Shown here one piece after another: positions 17,124-25,761 of a DNA stretch of 64,000 bases. Below the pieces are notes generated by a model. The model did no database searches, was not told where the DNA came from, and saw only the letters and a list, made by a program, of their open reading frames with translations. Numbering within the stretch: the first letter of the stretch is position 1; the number at the start of each line of letters is the position of its first letter. The DNA lies in assembly GCF_000621485.1 (NCBI RefSeq), contig NZ_JHYF01000002.1:62001-126000 (forward strand), given 5' to 3'. The position numbers and the translations under genes are program-made. Source of the stretch: Alkaliphilus transvaalensis ATCC 700919 (lineage in GTDB: Bacteria; Bacillota; Clostridia; Peptostreptococcales; Natronincolaceae).

Positions 17124-19060
17124 TGAAAAGGGTGGGTGGAATGAAGGATACAAGAAATATATATTTAACTAATATTCCTTTAAAAGAAGCACAAGAACAA
17201 TATTTAAATCGGATTAACTTTAATCAATTTGATGAAAAAAAAGAAATGATTCCAGTTACTTCTGCCTTAGGTCGTATTACCACCACTGGAATTTTTGCTG
17301 AAAAATCTTCTCCAAACTATAACGCAGCAGCAATGGATGGAATTGCTGTAGTAGCTGAAAAAACCTATGGCGCCACAGAAATCAAGGCAGTCCATCTTAA
17401 AGAAGGAGAAGACTTTAGTTATATTAATACTGGTGGACAAATGAAAGAACCTTTTAATGCAGTGATTATGATAGAGGATATTATCGTAGTAGATGAGGTT
17501 ACTGTAGAAATCCACGAACCAGCTAGACCATGGCAACATGTTAGGCCTATTGGTGAAGACATTGTAGCAGGGGAATTGATTATTTCAGCTAATCATCAAA
17601 TTAGACCAGTAGATATTGGGGCATTATTGGCAGGACAAATAAGAAAAGTGGAGGTCTATTCCCTGCCAAAGGTTGGATTAATTCCCACAGGTTCAGAAAT
17701 AATTAGTGTAGATGATGAGTTAGAAGATGGTAAGATCATCGAATCCAATACCAGCATGTTTGCTGCAATGATTCAGGAATATAATGGTGTTCCTAATCGA
17801 TATGGTGTTGTTGAAGATGATTATGAGAAAATTAAAATGAGTATACTGAAGGCTGTTGAAGAAAATGATATTGTTGTAATTAATGCGGGATCATCAGCAG
17901 GCTCTAAAGATTTTACGGTGGATGTCTTAAGGGAGATAGGAGAAGTGGTTATTCATGGAGTAGCCACTAAGCCTGGGAAGCCAGTCATCTTAGCCCTTGT
18001 ATCAGGAAAACCAGTTATAGGGATACCTGGTTATCCAGTTTCCGCTTATTTTACAGTAGAGTTTTTTGTTAAGCCTCTAATAGCTGCCTACAATAAACAA
18101 GTGATGGTTAAACCACCCACGATTAATGCCACTTTATCTAGAAGGGTTGTTTCTTCTTTAAAACATGAAGAATACATCAGAATGAAGTTAGGTAAGGTCG
18201 GTGAAAAGTTAATTGCAACCCCACTGGAAAGGGGAGCAGGAGTAACTATGTCATTGGTTAGAGCTGATGGTGTTTTAGTTGTTCCGCAAAACTTAGAAGG
18301 CTATGAAGGTGGAACAAATGTGGAAATTCAATTACTAAAGCCTATTGAAGAAATTTATGACACATTAGTTTCAATAGGAAGCCATGATATGGTTATGGAT
18401 CTTTTAGGCAATCAGCTTCATAAGGCAAACAGTCAATTGTATCTATCTTCAGCCCATGTTGGTAGTCTTGGGGGAATTATGGCAATGAAAAAACAAGAAT
18501 GCCATATTGCTCCAATACACTTACTTGATACCAATAGTGGAGAATATAATCTAAGTTATGTAAGACAGTACTTAAAGGGTCAATCGATGGCCTTAATAAA
18601 ATTTGTGGGTAGAAGTCAAGGTTTGATGGTAAAGCGAGGTAACCCAAAGGGAATTAAAGGAATAGAAGATTTAGGAAGAGAAGATCTACAATTTGTAAAT
18701 CGTCAGCGGGGTGCAGGTACTCGAATTCTTCTAGATTACTATTTAGAAAAGTTACAAATTGATACTTCAAAGGTTCAGGGGTACCAGCGAGAAATGACAA
18801 CCCATATGGCTGTTGCAGCCGCCATAGCAGGTGGAACAGCCGATTGTGGAATGGGAATCTCTTCTGCAGCTTTTACAATGGGATTAGATTTTATTCCTAT
18901 TGCATGGGAAGATTACGATCTATTAATATCGCAAGATTTATTAGATGATGAAAGGATTCTTCAGCTAATTGAAGTAATGAAAAGTAAAGATTTTATAGAA
19001 TATATTAATGGTTTAGGTGGCTATAAAACAGATGGAATAGGTGAAATTAAATTAATTTAA
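17123..19060 (+). CDS. MoeA fused to a periplasmic-binding-protein-like domain
   Basis: Residues 1-410 form a second MoeA protein (SPNYNAAAMDGIAV, NTGGQMKEPFNAVIMIED, PTGSEII, NAGSSAGSKDF, GIPGYPVSA). Residues about 425-640 are a LysR-substrate/PBP-type domain of the kind that binds small oxyanions or ligands, including GSHDMVMDLL, NRQRGAGTRILLDYY and AVAAAIAGGTADCGMG. There is no signal peptide or membrane segment, so it acts in the cytoplasm. This fusion is widespread in anaerobes beside a normal MoeA. One copy may serve molybdenum and the other tungsten, but that is inference. The ATG overlaps the stop of moeA. A second in-frame ATG at 17141 after GGGTGGG is an alternative start. Confidence 0.9.
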   Translation: MKRVGGMKDTRNIYLTNIPLKEAQEQYLNRINFNQFDEKKEMIPVTSALGRITTTGIFAEKSSPNYNAAAMDGIAVVAEKTYGATEIKAVHLKEGEDFSYINTGGQMKEPFNAVIMIEDIIVVDEVTVEIHEPARPWQHVRPIGEDIVAGELIISANHQIRPVDIGALLAGQIRKVEVYSLPKVGLIPTGSEIISVDDELEDGKIIESNTSMFAAMIQEYNGVPNRYGVVEDDYEKIKMSILKAVEENDIVVINAGSSAGSKDFTVDVLREIGEVVIHGVATKPGKPVILALVSGKPVIGIPGYPVSAYFTVEFFVKPLIAAYNKQVMVKPPTINATLSRRVVSSLKHEEYIRMKLGKVGEKLIATPLERGAGVTMSLVRADGVLVVPQNLEGYEGGTNVEIQLLKPIEEIYDTLVSIGSHDMVMDLLGNQLHKANSQLYLSSAHVGSLGGIMAMKKQECHIAPIHLLDTNSGEYNLSYVRQYLKGQSMALIKFVGRSQGLMVKRGNPKGIKGIEDLGREDLQFVNRQRGAGTRILLDYYLEKLQIDTSKVQGYQREMTTHMAVAAAIAGGTADCGMGISSAAFTMGLDFIPIAWEDYDLLISQDLLDDERILQLIEVMKSKDFIEYINGLGGYKTDGIGEIKLI

Positions 19061-19073
19061 GGGGGAATTTAAG

Positions 19074-19526
19074 ATGGCTAAAGTAATTTCAATTAATATT
19101 AGTAAGGAAAAGGGTATTCCGAAGGACCCTATGAAAGAGGGGATCTTTATTGACAATTTTGGTCTAGAGGGTGACTCCCATGGAGGCGATTGGCATCGAC
19201 AAGTAAGTCTTTTAGGACAAGAAAGTATTGATAAAATTAAAGCAATGGGCATTGAAGACTTAGAAGCAGGACGATTTGCTGAAAACATCACTACTGAAGG
19301 AATTAAGTTGTATGAATTACCGATAGGAACAAAGCTGAAGATTGGTGAAACCCTTCAAGAAGTAACCCAAATAGGTAAGGAATGCCATAGCCGCTGTGCT
19401 ATCTTCCACACTGTAGGGGATTGTGTAATGCCAAAAGAAGGTATCTTTACAAAAATCTTAAAGGGTGGATTAGTGAAAGCAGGAGATGAAATTGAGGTAG
19501 TAGAAAGGGTTGAAGTATCTGAATAG
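19074..19526 (+). CDS. MOSC-domain protein
   Basis: The 150-residue protein is a stand-alone MOSC (molybdenum cofactor sulfurase C-terminal) domain. It shows the family motif GLEGDSHGGDWHRQVSLLG near residue 30 and the conserved cysteine segment GKECHSRCAIF near 101. MOSC proteins are thought to carry or transfer sulfur for Mo/W cofactors. It begins 13 bases after the moeA fusion with a GGGGG ribosome site and is the third gene of the riboswitch-controlled operon. Confidence 0.9.
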   Translation: MAKVISINISKEKGIPKDPMKEGIFIDNFGLEGDSHGGDWHRQVSLLGQESIDKIKAMGIEDLEAGRFAENITTEGIKLYELPIGTKLKIGETLQEVTQIGKECHSRCAIFHTVGDCVMPKEGIFTKILKGGLVKAGDEIEVVERVEVSE

Positions 19527-19635
19527 ATACAACAGTAATTATTAAACAATAGAGTTATATCTATAGTCAAAATATAGGGCAGTTGAACTAATTTAAGAGA
19601 TTATAGATGGAATAAGAACTTACAAATTTTCAGTA

Positions 19636-19669
19636 GAAAGCAATCATCTCGTGGGTTGCTTTTTATTTT
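19636..19669 (+). terminator. Terminator of the cofactor operon
   Basis: AAAGCAA pairs with TTGCTTT around a 12-base loop, followed by TTATTTTT. Confidence 0.8.
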
Positions 19670-19734
19670 TCCCATTGTAGGGGTATAATGTAAATAGAAA
19701 AGAGGAAAACAAAGTTACAGGTAGGAGGGGAACT

Positions 19735-21456
19735 ATGGATAAATACGACATCAGTAAAATTTTTGAAGAAATAGGAATGATGATGGAGCTTAAGGGGGAG
19801 AATCCCTTTAAGATAAGAGCCTATTATAATGGGGCAAGAACTGTAGAACTTCTGGAAGAAGATTTAAAGGTTTTGGTGGAGGAAAATCGCCTAAATACAG
19901 TAAAGGGAATTGGAAGGGCTCTAGAAGAGAAAATTATAGAACTAGTTAAAACAGGTAAATTAGAATTTTATGAAAAGCTGAAGGCAGAAACTCCAGAAGG
20001 ATTAATGGAAATGATGAGAATACCAGGCGTCGGCCCCAAAAAGATTAGAGAATTATATCAAAAACTAGAAATTACATCTATTGGAGAATTGGAATATGCT
20101 TGTATAGAAAATCGACTTGTAGATCTAAAGGGATTTGGTGAAAAGACCCAAGGGAAAATTTTTGATGGAATACAGCAGCTAAAAAAGTATCAGGGGCAGT
20201 TTTTAATCTCTACAGGTTTGAAGTATGGGGGTTATGTTTTAAATCAGTTAAAAGAGTTACCAGAGATTATTGATATTTCCCTAGCAGGAAGTATTCGTAG
20301 GAGAAAGGAAATCATTAAAGACATAGATATTATTGCAAGTTGTCCAATGGATTCACGTGGAAAAGTGATGGATTTCTTTACTTCAATTGAAGGGGTAGAA
20401 AAGATCATTGCTAAGGGAGAAACTAAAAGTAGTATAGGGTTAAACATTGGAGTTAATATTGATTTAAGGCTAGTTGAAGAAGACGAATACCCCTATGCCC
20501 TACAACATTTTACAGGAAGTAAAGAACATAATACAATGTTAAGGCACCGAGCTAAAAAGTTAGGTCTAAAAGTTAATGAATATGGTGTTTTTAGAGGGGA
20601 AGACAGGTTGCCTGCATCAACTGAAGAAGAGATCTACAATCTTTTAGAATTAGAATATATTCCACCAGAGTTGAGGGAAGGACAGGGAGAAATAGAAGCT
20701 GCAGAGCATAAACAACTTCCTCGATTAATAGATGTAGGGGACTTAAAGGGAGTTTTACATGTTCATAGTCACTACAGTGATGGGAAAAATAGTATAGAGG
20801 AATTAGTAAGTGCTGCGATAGATAAAGGTTTTAAGTATATTGGGATTTCAGACCATAGTATAAGTGCCTTTTATGCCGGAGGGTTAAAGGAAGAAAATAT
20901 TATAAAACAGCATGAAGAGATTGAGGAATTAAGAATAAAGTACCCGAAAATAAAGATTTTAAAAGGAATCGAATCAGATATTCTTGTCGATGGTTCCTTA
21001 GACTACGATGATGAAGTTTTGGCTTCTTTTGATTATGTAATTGGTTCTATCCATAGTCACTTTAACCTAGATGAAGAAACCATGACGAAAAGAATCTTAA
21101 AGGCTATAGAAAATAGATACCTCTCAATATTAGGGCATGTTACTGGTAGACTATTACTTTCTAGAAAAGGATATCAGTTAGATATAGAAAAAATTATAGA
21201 AGCTTGTGGTAAGAATCAAGTTGCTATAGAAATAAACAGTAATCCCCATCGTTTAGATCTCGATTGGAGACTTTGCCGATTTGCTAGAGAAAAGGGTGTG
21301 AAGCTGGTAATTGAACCAGATGCCCATAGTATAGAAGGAATAGATGATATTTACTATGGTGTAGGCATTGGGCGTAAAGGATGGCTAGAAGAAAAAGATG
21401 TTATAAATACAATGGAACCTGAAGAAATTATTAAATATTTTTCTTTAAAAAGATAA
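19735..21456 (+). CDS. polX: DNA polymerase X family protein (Pol beta-like plus PHP)
   Basis: Bacterial PolX fills short gaps during base-excision repair, and its PHP domain gives 3'-5' exonuclease or AP-endonuclease activity. The 573-residue protein has helix-hairpin-helix DNA-binding segments (VKGIGRALEEKI near 61, IPGVGPKKIREL near 97), a nucleotidyltransferase site starting GSIRRRKE at 185 with the metal aspartates D196 and D198 and a third in NIDLRLVE near 242, and a C-terminal PHP domain with HVHSHYSDG from 342. Length and order are typical of the family. The ribosome site AGGAGGGG is strong and the gene is monocistronic. Confidence 0.93.
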   Translation: MDKYDISKIFEEIGMMMELKGENPFKIRAYYNGARTVELLEEDLKVLVEENRLNTVKGIGRALEEKIIELVKTGKLEFYEKLKAETPEGLMEMMRIPGVGPKKIRELYQKLEITSIGELEYACIENRLVDLKGFGEKTQGKIFDGIQQLKKYQGQFLISTGLKYGGYVLNQLKELPEIIDISLAGSIRRRKEIIKDIDIIASCPMDSRGKVMDFFTSIEGVEKIIAKGETKSSIGLNIGVNIDLRLVEEDEYPYALQHFTGSKEHNTMLRHRAKKLGLKVNEYGVFRGEDRLPASTEEEIYNLLELEYIPPELREGQGEIEAAEHKQLPRLIDVGDLKGVLHVHSHYSDGKNSIEELVSAAIDKGFKYIGISDHSISAFYAGGLKEENIIKQHEEIEELRIKYPKIKILKGIESDILVDGSLDYDDEVLASFDYVIGSIHSHFNLDEETMTKRILKAIENRYLSILGHVTGRLLLSRKGYQLDIEKIIEACGKNQVAIEINSNPHRLDLDWRLCRFAREKGVKLVIEPDAHSIEGIDDIYYGVGIGRKGWLEEKDVINTMEPEEIIKYFSLKR

Positions 21457-21565
21457 AGGAGTTAGTTTACTGGAAGGAAATTATTTAATGAAATAGAAGT
21501 AGATGGCCAAATCTTAGATTACGAGGTGAATAGCCAAGTTTTCATTTTTTATTAATAGGCTTTTT

Positions 21566-21622
21566 GAATTAATTATGCAATTTCCTTAGCTATGTAATTT
21601 TCTCAGCTATGTAATTTTCAAA
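21566..21622. repeat. Interspersed element, partial copy E
   Basis: GAATTAATTATGCAATTTCC is the family right end. It is followed by two tandem copies of AGCTATGTAATTTTC. It lies between the ends of the convergent polX and spoVB-like genes, next to a terminator. Confidence 0.45.
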
Positions 21623-21624
21623 TA

Positions 21625-21653
21625 CAAAAAGGATAGCGAATTTACTATCCTTT
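21625..21653 (-). terminator. Terminator overlapping the end of the spoVB-like gene
   Basis: On the minus strand AAAGGATAG/CTATCCTTT with an eight-base loop is followed by TTG. The 5' arm includes the last codons and the TAG stop of the flippase gene. Confidence 0.7.
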
Positions 21654-23186
21654 AATGCTATTGATAAAATACTTTAGATCTATTGTTTTAGTTAATATAA
21701 GGGCTATACAATAGAAGAAGGCGCCAAAACATAAAGAAACAATAATTGTAAGGGTGGTTGAGATATAATTTACAAGAATTTTTTCAAGAATAATGATGAT
21801 TAAAAACATTGAAACCGAACAAAGGGTAGGTTTAAGTATTGATTGAAAAAAAGGTAGTTGTAACTTAACGTGTCTACTTAATGTTATTAAATTAAGGATG
21901 AAGATAACAAAGGATGCTAAAATATAACCTATAAAAAAGCCATTAACGCCGTAGTTGGGGTTTGCAACTAAGAAATAGGTACAATAGAGTTGGATGATCA
22001 TTCCCAACATGAAGTTGATGGTTGTGATGACCTGTTTACCCATCCCATGTAGTATACCAGATAGAGTGTGTTGCATACATAAAAATAGGGTGGCGTAGCT
22101 GATTATGGCAAGGTATCGACCTACTTCAGCTTCATGGTAAATTAGTTGAGCTAACTGGTCTCCAAATATAATATACATCCCTGTAATTGGTATAGCAATC
22201 AAGATGGTAATTTTTAGAGCTAAATTTGCTTTATGAGCAACCTCTTTTGTGTTATTTACAGCAAGCTCTTCAGAAATATTTGGAATGATATTTAAAACCA
22301 ATGCTGATGTAACGGTAAAAGGTAGAAATAAGAGTGGCATTGCCATTCCAGAAATTTTTCCAAAAGTCTCGATAGCTGCCACCGATGAATATCCTGCAGC
22401 TTGTAATCTTTGAGGTATGAGGATAGAATTGATTGTCTGCATAAAAACTGAAAGTAGTCTACTAATGGTTATGGGGATTGATATGTACAGTAAATCACTC
22501 ATTAAGTTCATAAATCCAGTACTAATATGGGGAACAAAGCTTCTTCTACCTATAAGCTTCTTAAAGTTAAACTTTAAAATTAAGTATAAAAGACCAAAAA
22601 ACTCCCCTATAGAAACGCCAATGATGGCGATGGTAGCAGCAGTAACTGGATGACTAGGCTTTCTATAATATAGGTAGAATAGAACGAAGACAATTCTTGC
22701 AACTTGTTCTAAAACTTGAGCTGTGGCTGCTGGTTTAATGTCCTTTAAACCATAGAAGAAGCCCCTCAAAATACTAGAAAAAGTAATGATGCCAATAGCA
22801 GGTATAGACCACAAAACAGGGTAGAATAAGTCTTCATTTTTTAAGATCTTTGTAATTACGAAATCCATATTTAAGGATACTACTATCGTTATTAAAAGGG
22901 CAATTCCGCCTCCTAATAGAAGTGAAAGTGTCAATAATCGATAAATTCCCTTCCGATTATGAAGGGAGTTTTCCTTAGCCACCAGTTTTGAAACTGCAAT
23001 CGGAATTCCAGAGGTGGGGATTGTGATTAAGACCATAAGAAATGGGAAAACCATTTGATATAATCCAATGGCTTGAGCTCCTATGGTTCTAGAAAGTAGG
23101 ATCCGATAAATAAAACCAAGGGATCTCACAATAAAGTTAATTGAAGCTAGAAGTATTGTGCCCATGATAAAGGATGTTTTTTTCAA
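21645..23186 (-). CDS. SpoVB-like polysaccharide/lipid flippase
   Basis: The 513-residue protein has about fourteen membrane helices and belongs to the MOP superfamily near stage V sporulation protein B, which moves lipid-linked precursors for spore cortex peptidoglycan across a membrane. Typical features are the N-terminal SLGFIYRILLSRTIGAQAIG segment (about 22-41) and FPFLMVLITIPTSGIPIAVS just after it. Related family members (MurJ-like, YtgP, polysaccharide exporters) look similar, so the sporulation role rests on overall style. The start follows GAGGTGATC. Confidence 0.85.
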   Translation of the reverse strand: MKKTSFIMGTILLASINFIVRSLGFIYRILLSRTIGAQAIGLYQMVFPFLMVLITIPTSGIPIAVSKLVAKENSLHNRKGIYRLLTLSLLLGGGIALLITIVVSLNMDFVITKILKNEDLFYPVLWSIPAIGIITFSSILRGFFYGLKDIKPAATAQVLEQVARIVFVLFYLYYRKPSHPVTAATIAIIGVSIGEFFGLLYLILKFNFKKLIGRRSFVPHISTGFMNLMSDLLYISIPITISRLLSVFMQTINSILIPQRLQAAGYSSVAAIETFGKISGMAMPLLFLPFTVTSALVLNIIPNISEELAVNNTKEVAHKANLALKITILIAIPITGMYIIFGDQLAQLIYHEAEVGRYLAIISYATLFLCMQHTLSGILHGMGKQVITTINFMLGMIIQLYCTYFLVANPNYGVNGFFIGYILASFVIFILNLITLSRHVKLQLPFFQSILKPTLCSVSMFLIIIILEKILVNYISTTLTIIVSLCFGAFFYCIALILTKTIDLKYFINSIKG

Positions 23187-23380
23187 AAGATCACCTCAAT
23201 TGTGTTTAGAAACACTTAAAATTTCTACTACAATAAATATTCTAAGGAAATAAACTTTATTACAATATTCCCATAGGTAAAGAAGGAATTTAATAGATCC
23301 ATAGTGAATAATAAATGATATTGGGTACATATAAATAGGAACAAGCTATATTTTGAGTTAACTTTTGGAGGGGGTCTATC

Positions 23381-24007
23381 ATGATCGAGAAGATTGCAGG
23401 AATTTTAGATAAGGAAACATTTATAAATTTATTAGATGAGAAGATTAACAGCGAAGACAATACATTTACCCTAGCAACGATAGACATTGATAATTTTGAG
23501 GCTGTTAATAGCTACTATGGAGAAGTTGTTGGGGATGAAGTCATAAAAAAAATCGCTTCTATATTGAAGCAGAATATAAAAGATAAAGATGCTCTGTGTC
23601 GAAGTAATAAAGATGAATTTAACCTACTATTCAGCAATACCACCTCTGATACTGGCTACATTATGATGGAAGAAATAAGAAGGCATATAGACGAAAACAC
23701 CTTTCATATAGGAGGCCGTAAAAAAGAAATTTCAATTAAAATTAGTGCCGGAATCTCTAATTATCCCAAGGACGCAAAAAATGCAGTAGAACTAATTCGA
23801 GCAGCCGATAGTGCATTATTTAGAGCCAAGAGAGAAGGTAAAAATAAAGTCTGTGTCGCCGCCAGTGAAAATATGGTGCAAAAGTCTAACTATTTTACAA
23901 AAACTCAATTAGAAAGATTAGCAGAGCTATCCAAAAAAACTGAAAAGACAGAGGCTTTTTTAATGAGGGAGGCGTTGGATGACTTGTTTGAGAAATACAG
24001 CAAGTAG
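23381..24007 (+). CDS. Degenerate GGDEF domain fused to a ribbon-helix-helix tail
   Basis: Residues 5-165 follow the diguanylate cyclase fold: LATIDIDNFEAVNSYYGEVV near 31, the helix to the active loop, and ISAGISNYPKDAKNAVELI followed by ADSALFRAKREGKN. The signature loop, however, reads SNKDEF (75-80) instead of GGDEF. Both glycines needed to hold GTP are gone, so catalysis is doubtful, and the domain may instead bind a nucleotide or c-di-GMP. Residues 171-208 look like a ribbon-helix-helix DNA-binding unit (YFTKTQLERLAELSKKT followed by a helix with MREALDDLF). No membrane segment is present. A cytoplasmic signal-responsive DNA-binding protein is the simplest reading. A GGAGGGGG ribosome site precedes ATG. 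Confidence 0.75.
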   Translation: MIEKIAGILDKETFINLLDEKINSEDNTFTLATIDIDNFEAVNSYYGEVVGDEVIKKIASILKQNIKDKDALCRSNKDEFNLLFSNTTSDTGYIMMEEIRRHIDENTFHIGGRKKEISIKISAGISNYPKDAKNAVELIRAADSALFRAKREGKNKVCVAASENMVQKSNYFTKTQLERLAELSKKTEKTEAFLMREALDDLFEKYSK

Positions 24008-24370
24008 CCTGTTGAAAAGCCCTCATCTTCAGCGTCACTGCAAAACCCCAGCACCCTTGCGTATGAATGTATACGCTACGTTCGCTGGGTTTTTTTGTTC
24101 CTTGAATCTAAGGACTTTTGAACAGGCTACAGAGGCTACAAAGTAGTTGAAAAGCCCTCATCTTCAGCGTCACTGCAAAACCCCAGCACCCTTGCGTATG
24201 AATGTATACGCTACCTTCGCTGGGTTTTTTTGTTCCTTGAATCTAAGGACTTTTGAACAGGCTACAGAGGCTACAAAGTAGTTGAAAAGCCCTCATCTTC
24301 AGCGTTACTGCAAAACCCCAGCACCCTTGCGTATGAATGTATACGCTACGTTCGCTGAGTTTTCTTGTTA
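24004..24370. repeat. 135-bp tandem repeat, about 2.7 copies, of a hairpin element with terminal inverted repeats
   Basis: Units start at 24011, 24146 and 24281, exactly 135 bp apart and over 97% identical by eye. The first unit is bounded by inverted ends GTAGCCTGTTGAAAAG (24004-24019) and CTTTTGAACAGGCTAC (24115-24130). Each unit holds a nested palindrome: CCCAGC/GCTGGG outside and GCGTAT/ATACGC inside, then a T-run (TTTTTTT), so each also looks like a strong terminator. The third unit is cut short. The first inverted end overlaps the stop codon of the GGDEF-RHH gene. Confidence 0.9.
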
Positions 24371-24451
24371 GCTACAATATATTATGATAAAAGTGATTTT
24401 GTTTATATAAATGTGGGTAAAATACATATAAACATAATTTGAGGTGATGAC

Positions 24452-24934
24452 ATGAGTAATTTAGTAGTAGGAGAACAGGCTCCTAATTTCACACTAGCTT
24501 CCACGAATGGTGAAAATATATCCTTAAGTGACTTTAAAGACAAAAATGATGTCGTGTTATTTTTCTACCCAAAGGATCATACCCCTGGCTGTACCAACGA
24601 AGCCTCTGAGTTCAGAGATTATTTCAAAGAATTTAATGCTAAAGGCTATACCCTTCTTGGGATTAGTAAAGATAGTTTAAAAAGCCATATCAAATTTAAA
24701 GAAAAGCTAAACTTACCCTTTGAATTATTAAGTGATGAAGAGAGGGTTGTTCATGAATTATATGGGGTTTTAAAGCCTAAAAAAATGTTTGGCAAGGATG
24801 TTATTGGTACAGTTAGATCTACGTTTATAATAGATAAAAATGGAAAGCTAGTAAAGGAATTTAGGAATGTTAAAACCACAGGACATGCAGAAGAAATACT
24901 ACAATTTCTAACAGAAAAAAATAATGATAAATAA
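24452..24934 (+). CDS. bcp: Peroxiredoxin, BCP type (thiol peroxidase)
   Basis: This 160-residue peroxiredoxin reduces hydrogen peroxide and organic peroxides using thioredoxin or a similar thiol. The catalytic site is FFYPKDHTPGCTNEASEFRD, with the peroxidatic cysteine C47. BCP proteins often have a resolving cysteine five residues later. Here that position is serine (EASEF), and I see no other cysteine, so it should act by a 1-Cys mechanism. It probably protects this anaerobe from oxygen. The start follows TTGAGGTGAT. It is preceded by the tandem repeat and followed by its own terminator. Confidence 0.93.
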   Translation: MSNLVVGEQAPNFTLASTNGENISLSDFKDKNDVVLFFYPKDHTPGCTNEASEFRDYFKEFNAKGYTLLGISKDSLKSHIKFKEKLNLPFELLSDEERVVHELYGVLKPKKMFGKDVIGTVRSTFIIDKNGKLVKEFRNVKTTGHAEEILQFLTEKNNDK

Positions 24935-25003
24935 AGCAGACAGTAAAAGGAACTAACCCTTGTCAACTAGACAGTAATTTAATTAAAGTAGCATGCACAT
25001 ATT

Positions 25004-25052
25004 GATGCATGGTTTCGATATTCTAACGGAGCCATGCATCCTAATCTTTTTT
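25004..25052 (+). terminator. Terminator after the peroxiredoxin gene
   Basis: GATGCATGG pairs with CCATGCATC across a 19-base loop, followed by CTAATCTTTTTT. Confidence 0.75.
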
Positions 25053-25065
25053 GTAATCTTTTCTC

Positions 25066-25101
25066 GTTATAAAATTTAATATTAACTATGCAATTTCCTC
25101 T
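25066..25101. repeat. Interspersed element, partial copy F
   Basis: ATTAACTATGCAATTTCCTC is the family right end, 14 bp after the preceding T-run. No left end is visible. Confidence 0.4.
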
Positions 25102-25229
25102 ATTAAAAAGGTAAAAAGAGTGACTTCCTAGCGATAATAATGGTGAAAGTCGATTTTGTTTTATCTTTAGGGATTGAAAAGCTATCCTTAGTAAATAATA
25201 TTATTAAGTAGATTAAAAGGAGGAGAAAC

Positions 25230-25415
25230 ATGGCCAAAACTTCATTAATAGTAAAGCAGAGAAGAAAACAAAAGTATAGAACGAGAAAATATAATCGTTG
25301 TAATATATGCGGTAGACCCCATGGTTATTTAAGTAAGTTTGGAATTTGTAGAATATGCTTTAGAGAATTGGCCTATAAGGGACAAATTCCAGGGGTTAAA
25401 AAAGCCAGCTGGTAG
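25230..25415 (+). CDS. rpsN: 30S ribosomal protein S14, zinc type
   Basis: The 61-residue protein is the short, zinc-binding form of S14. The ribbon is C24-x2-C27 and C40-x2-C43 (CNICGRPH and CRICFREL), and the conserved tail is [14 protein letters not shown]. It assembles into the 30S head. Genes of this type usually sit in the spc ribosomal operon. Here it is isolated, next to a zinc-ribbon gene, so it is probably an additional copy. It has an ideal AAAGGAGGAG ribosome site. Confidence 0.93.
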   Translation: MAKTSLIVKQRRKQKYRTRKYNRCNICGRPHGYLSKFGICRICFRELAYKGQIPGVKKASW

Positions 25416-25429
25416 AGGAGTGGGTACCT

Positions 25430-25675
25430 ATGATGGAAGAAGTATGTCCAATTTGTAATGGTATGAACAGTTATATTGTTGAGTGCCCTAAATGTGGTGG
25501 TGGAATGACAGCGAGGGGAGCCATTCAAGATTATTATGATGACTATAGTCCATATCTATCGAAGGAGATTACACAGCAAGTAGATGGAGTAGCCCACCAT
25601 TGTTGTCTACATATTTTTTTCTGTGAAAAATGTGGAGCAGACCAGCGGGTGCCCATTAAAACCATAACAATGTGA
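25430..25675 (+). CDS. Small zinc-ribbon protein of unknown function
   Basis: The 81-residue product has a CPIC...CPKCGG pair near its N-terminus and a second CCLHIFFCEKCG unit near residues 60-71, consistent with one or two bound zinc ions. I do not recognise the family function. It starts 14 bases after the S14 gene and shares its transcript, which ends at the hairpin at 25684. Two consecutive ATG codons are possible starts. Confidence 0.65.
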   Translation: MMEEVCPICNGMNSYIVECPKCGGGMTARGAIQDYYDDYSPYLSKEITQQVDGVAHHCCLHIFFCEKCGADQRVPIKTITM

Positions 25676-25683
25676 AACAACAG

Positions 25684-25724
25684 AAAAAGCATGATTCTTA
25701 AGACCAGAGTCATGCTTTTTCTAT
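25684..25724. terminator. Bidirectional terminator between convergent genes
   Basis: AAAAAGCATGA pairs with TCATGCTTTTT, giving a T-run on both strands. It serves the S14/zinc-ribbon unit and the PHP phosphatase gene. Confidence 0.85.
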
Positions 25725-25761
25725 TAATCTATCAAATTTAATATTAATACTAATCTTAATC

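Noticed and set aside
24004-24370. CRISPR-like repeat array
   Set aside because: The repeats are 135 bp long, head to tail, with no variable spacers and no cas genes nearby.
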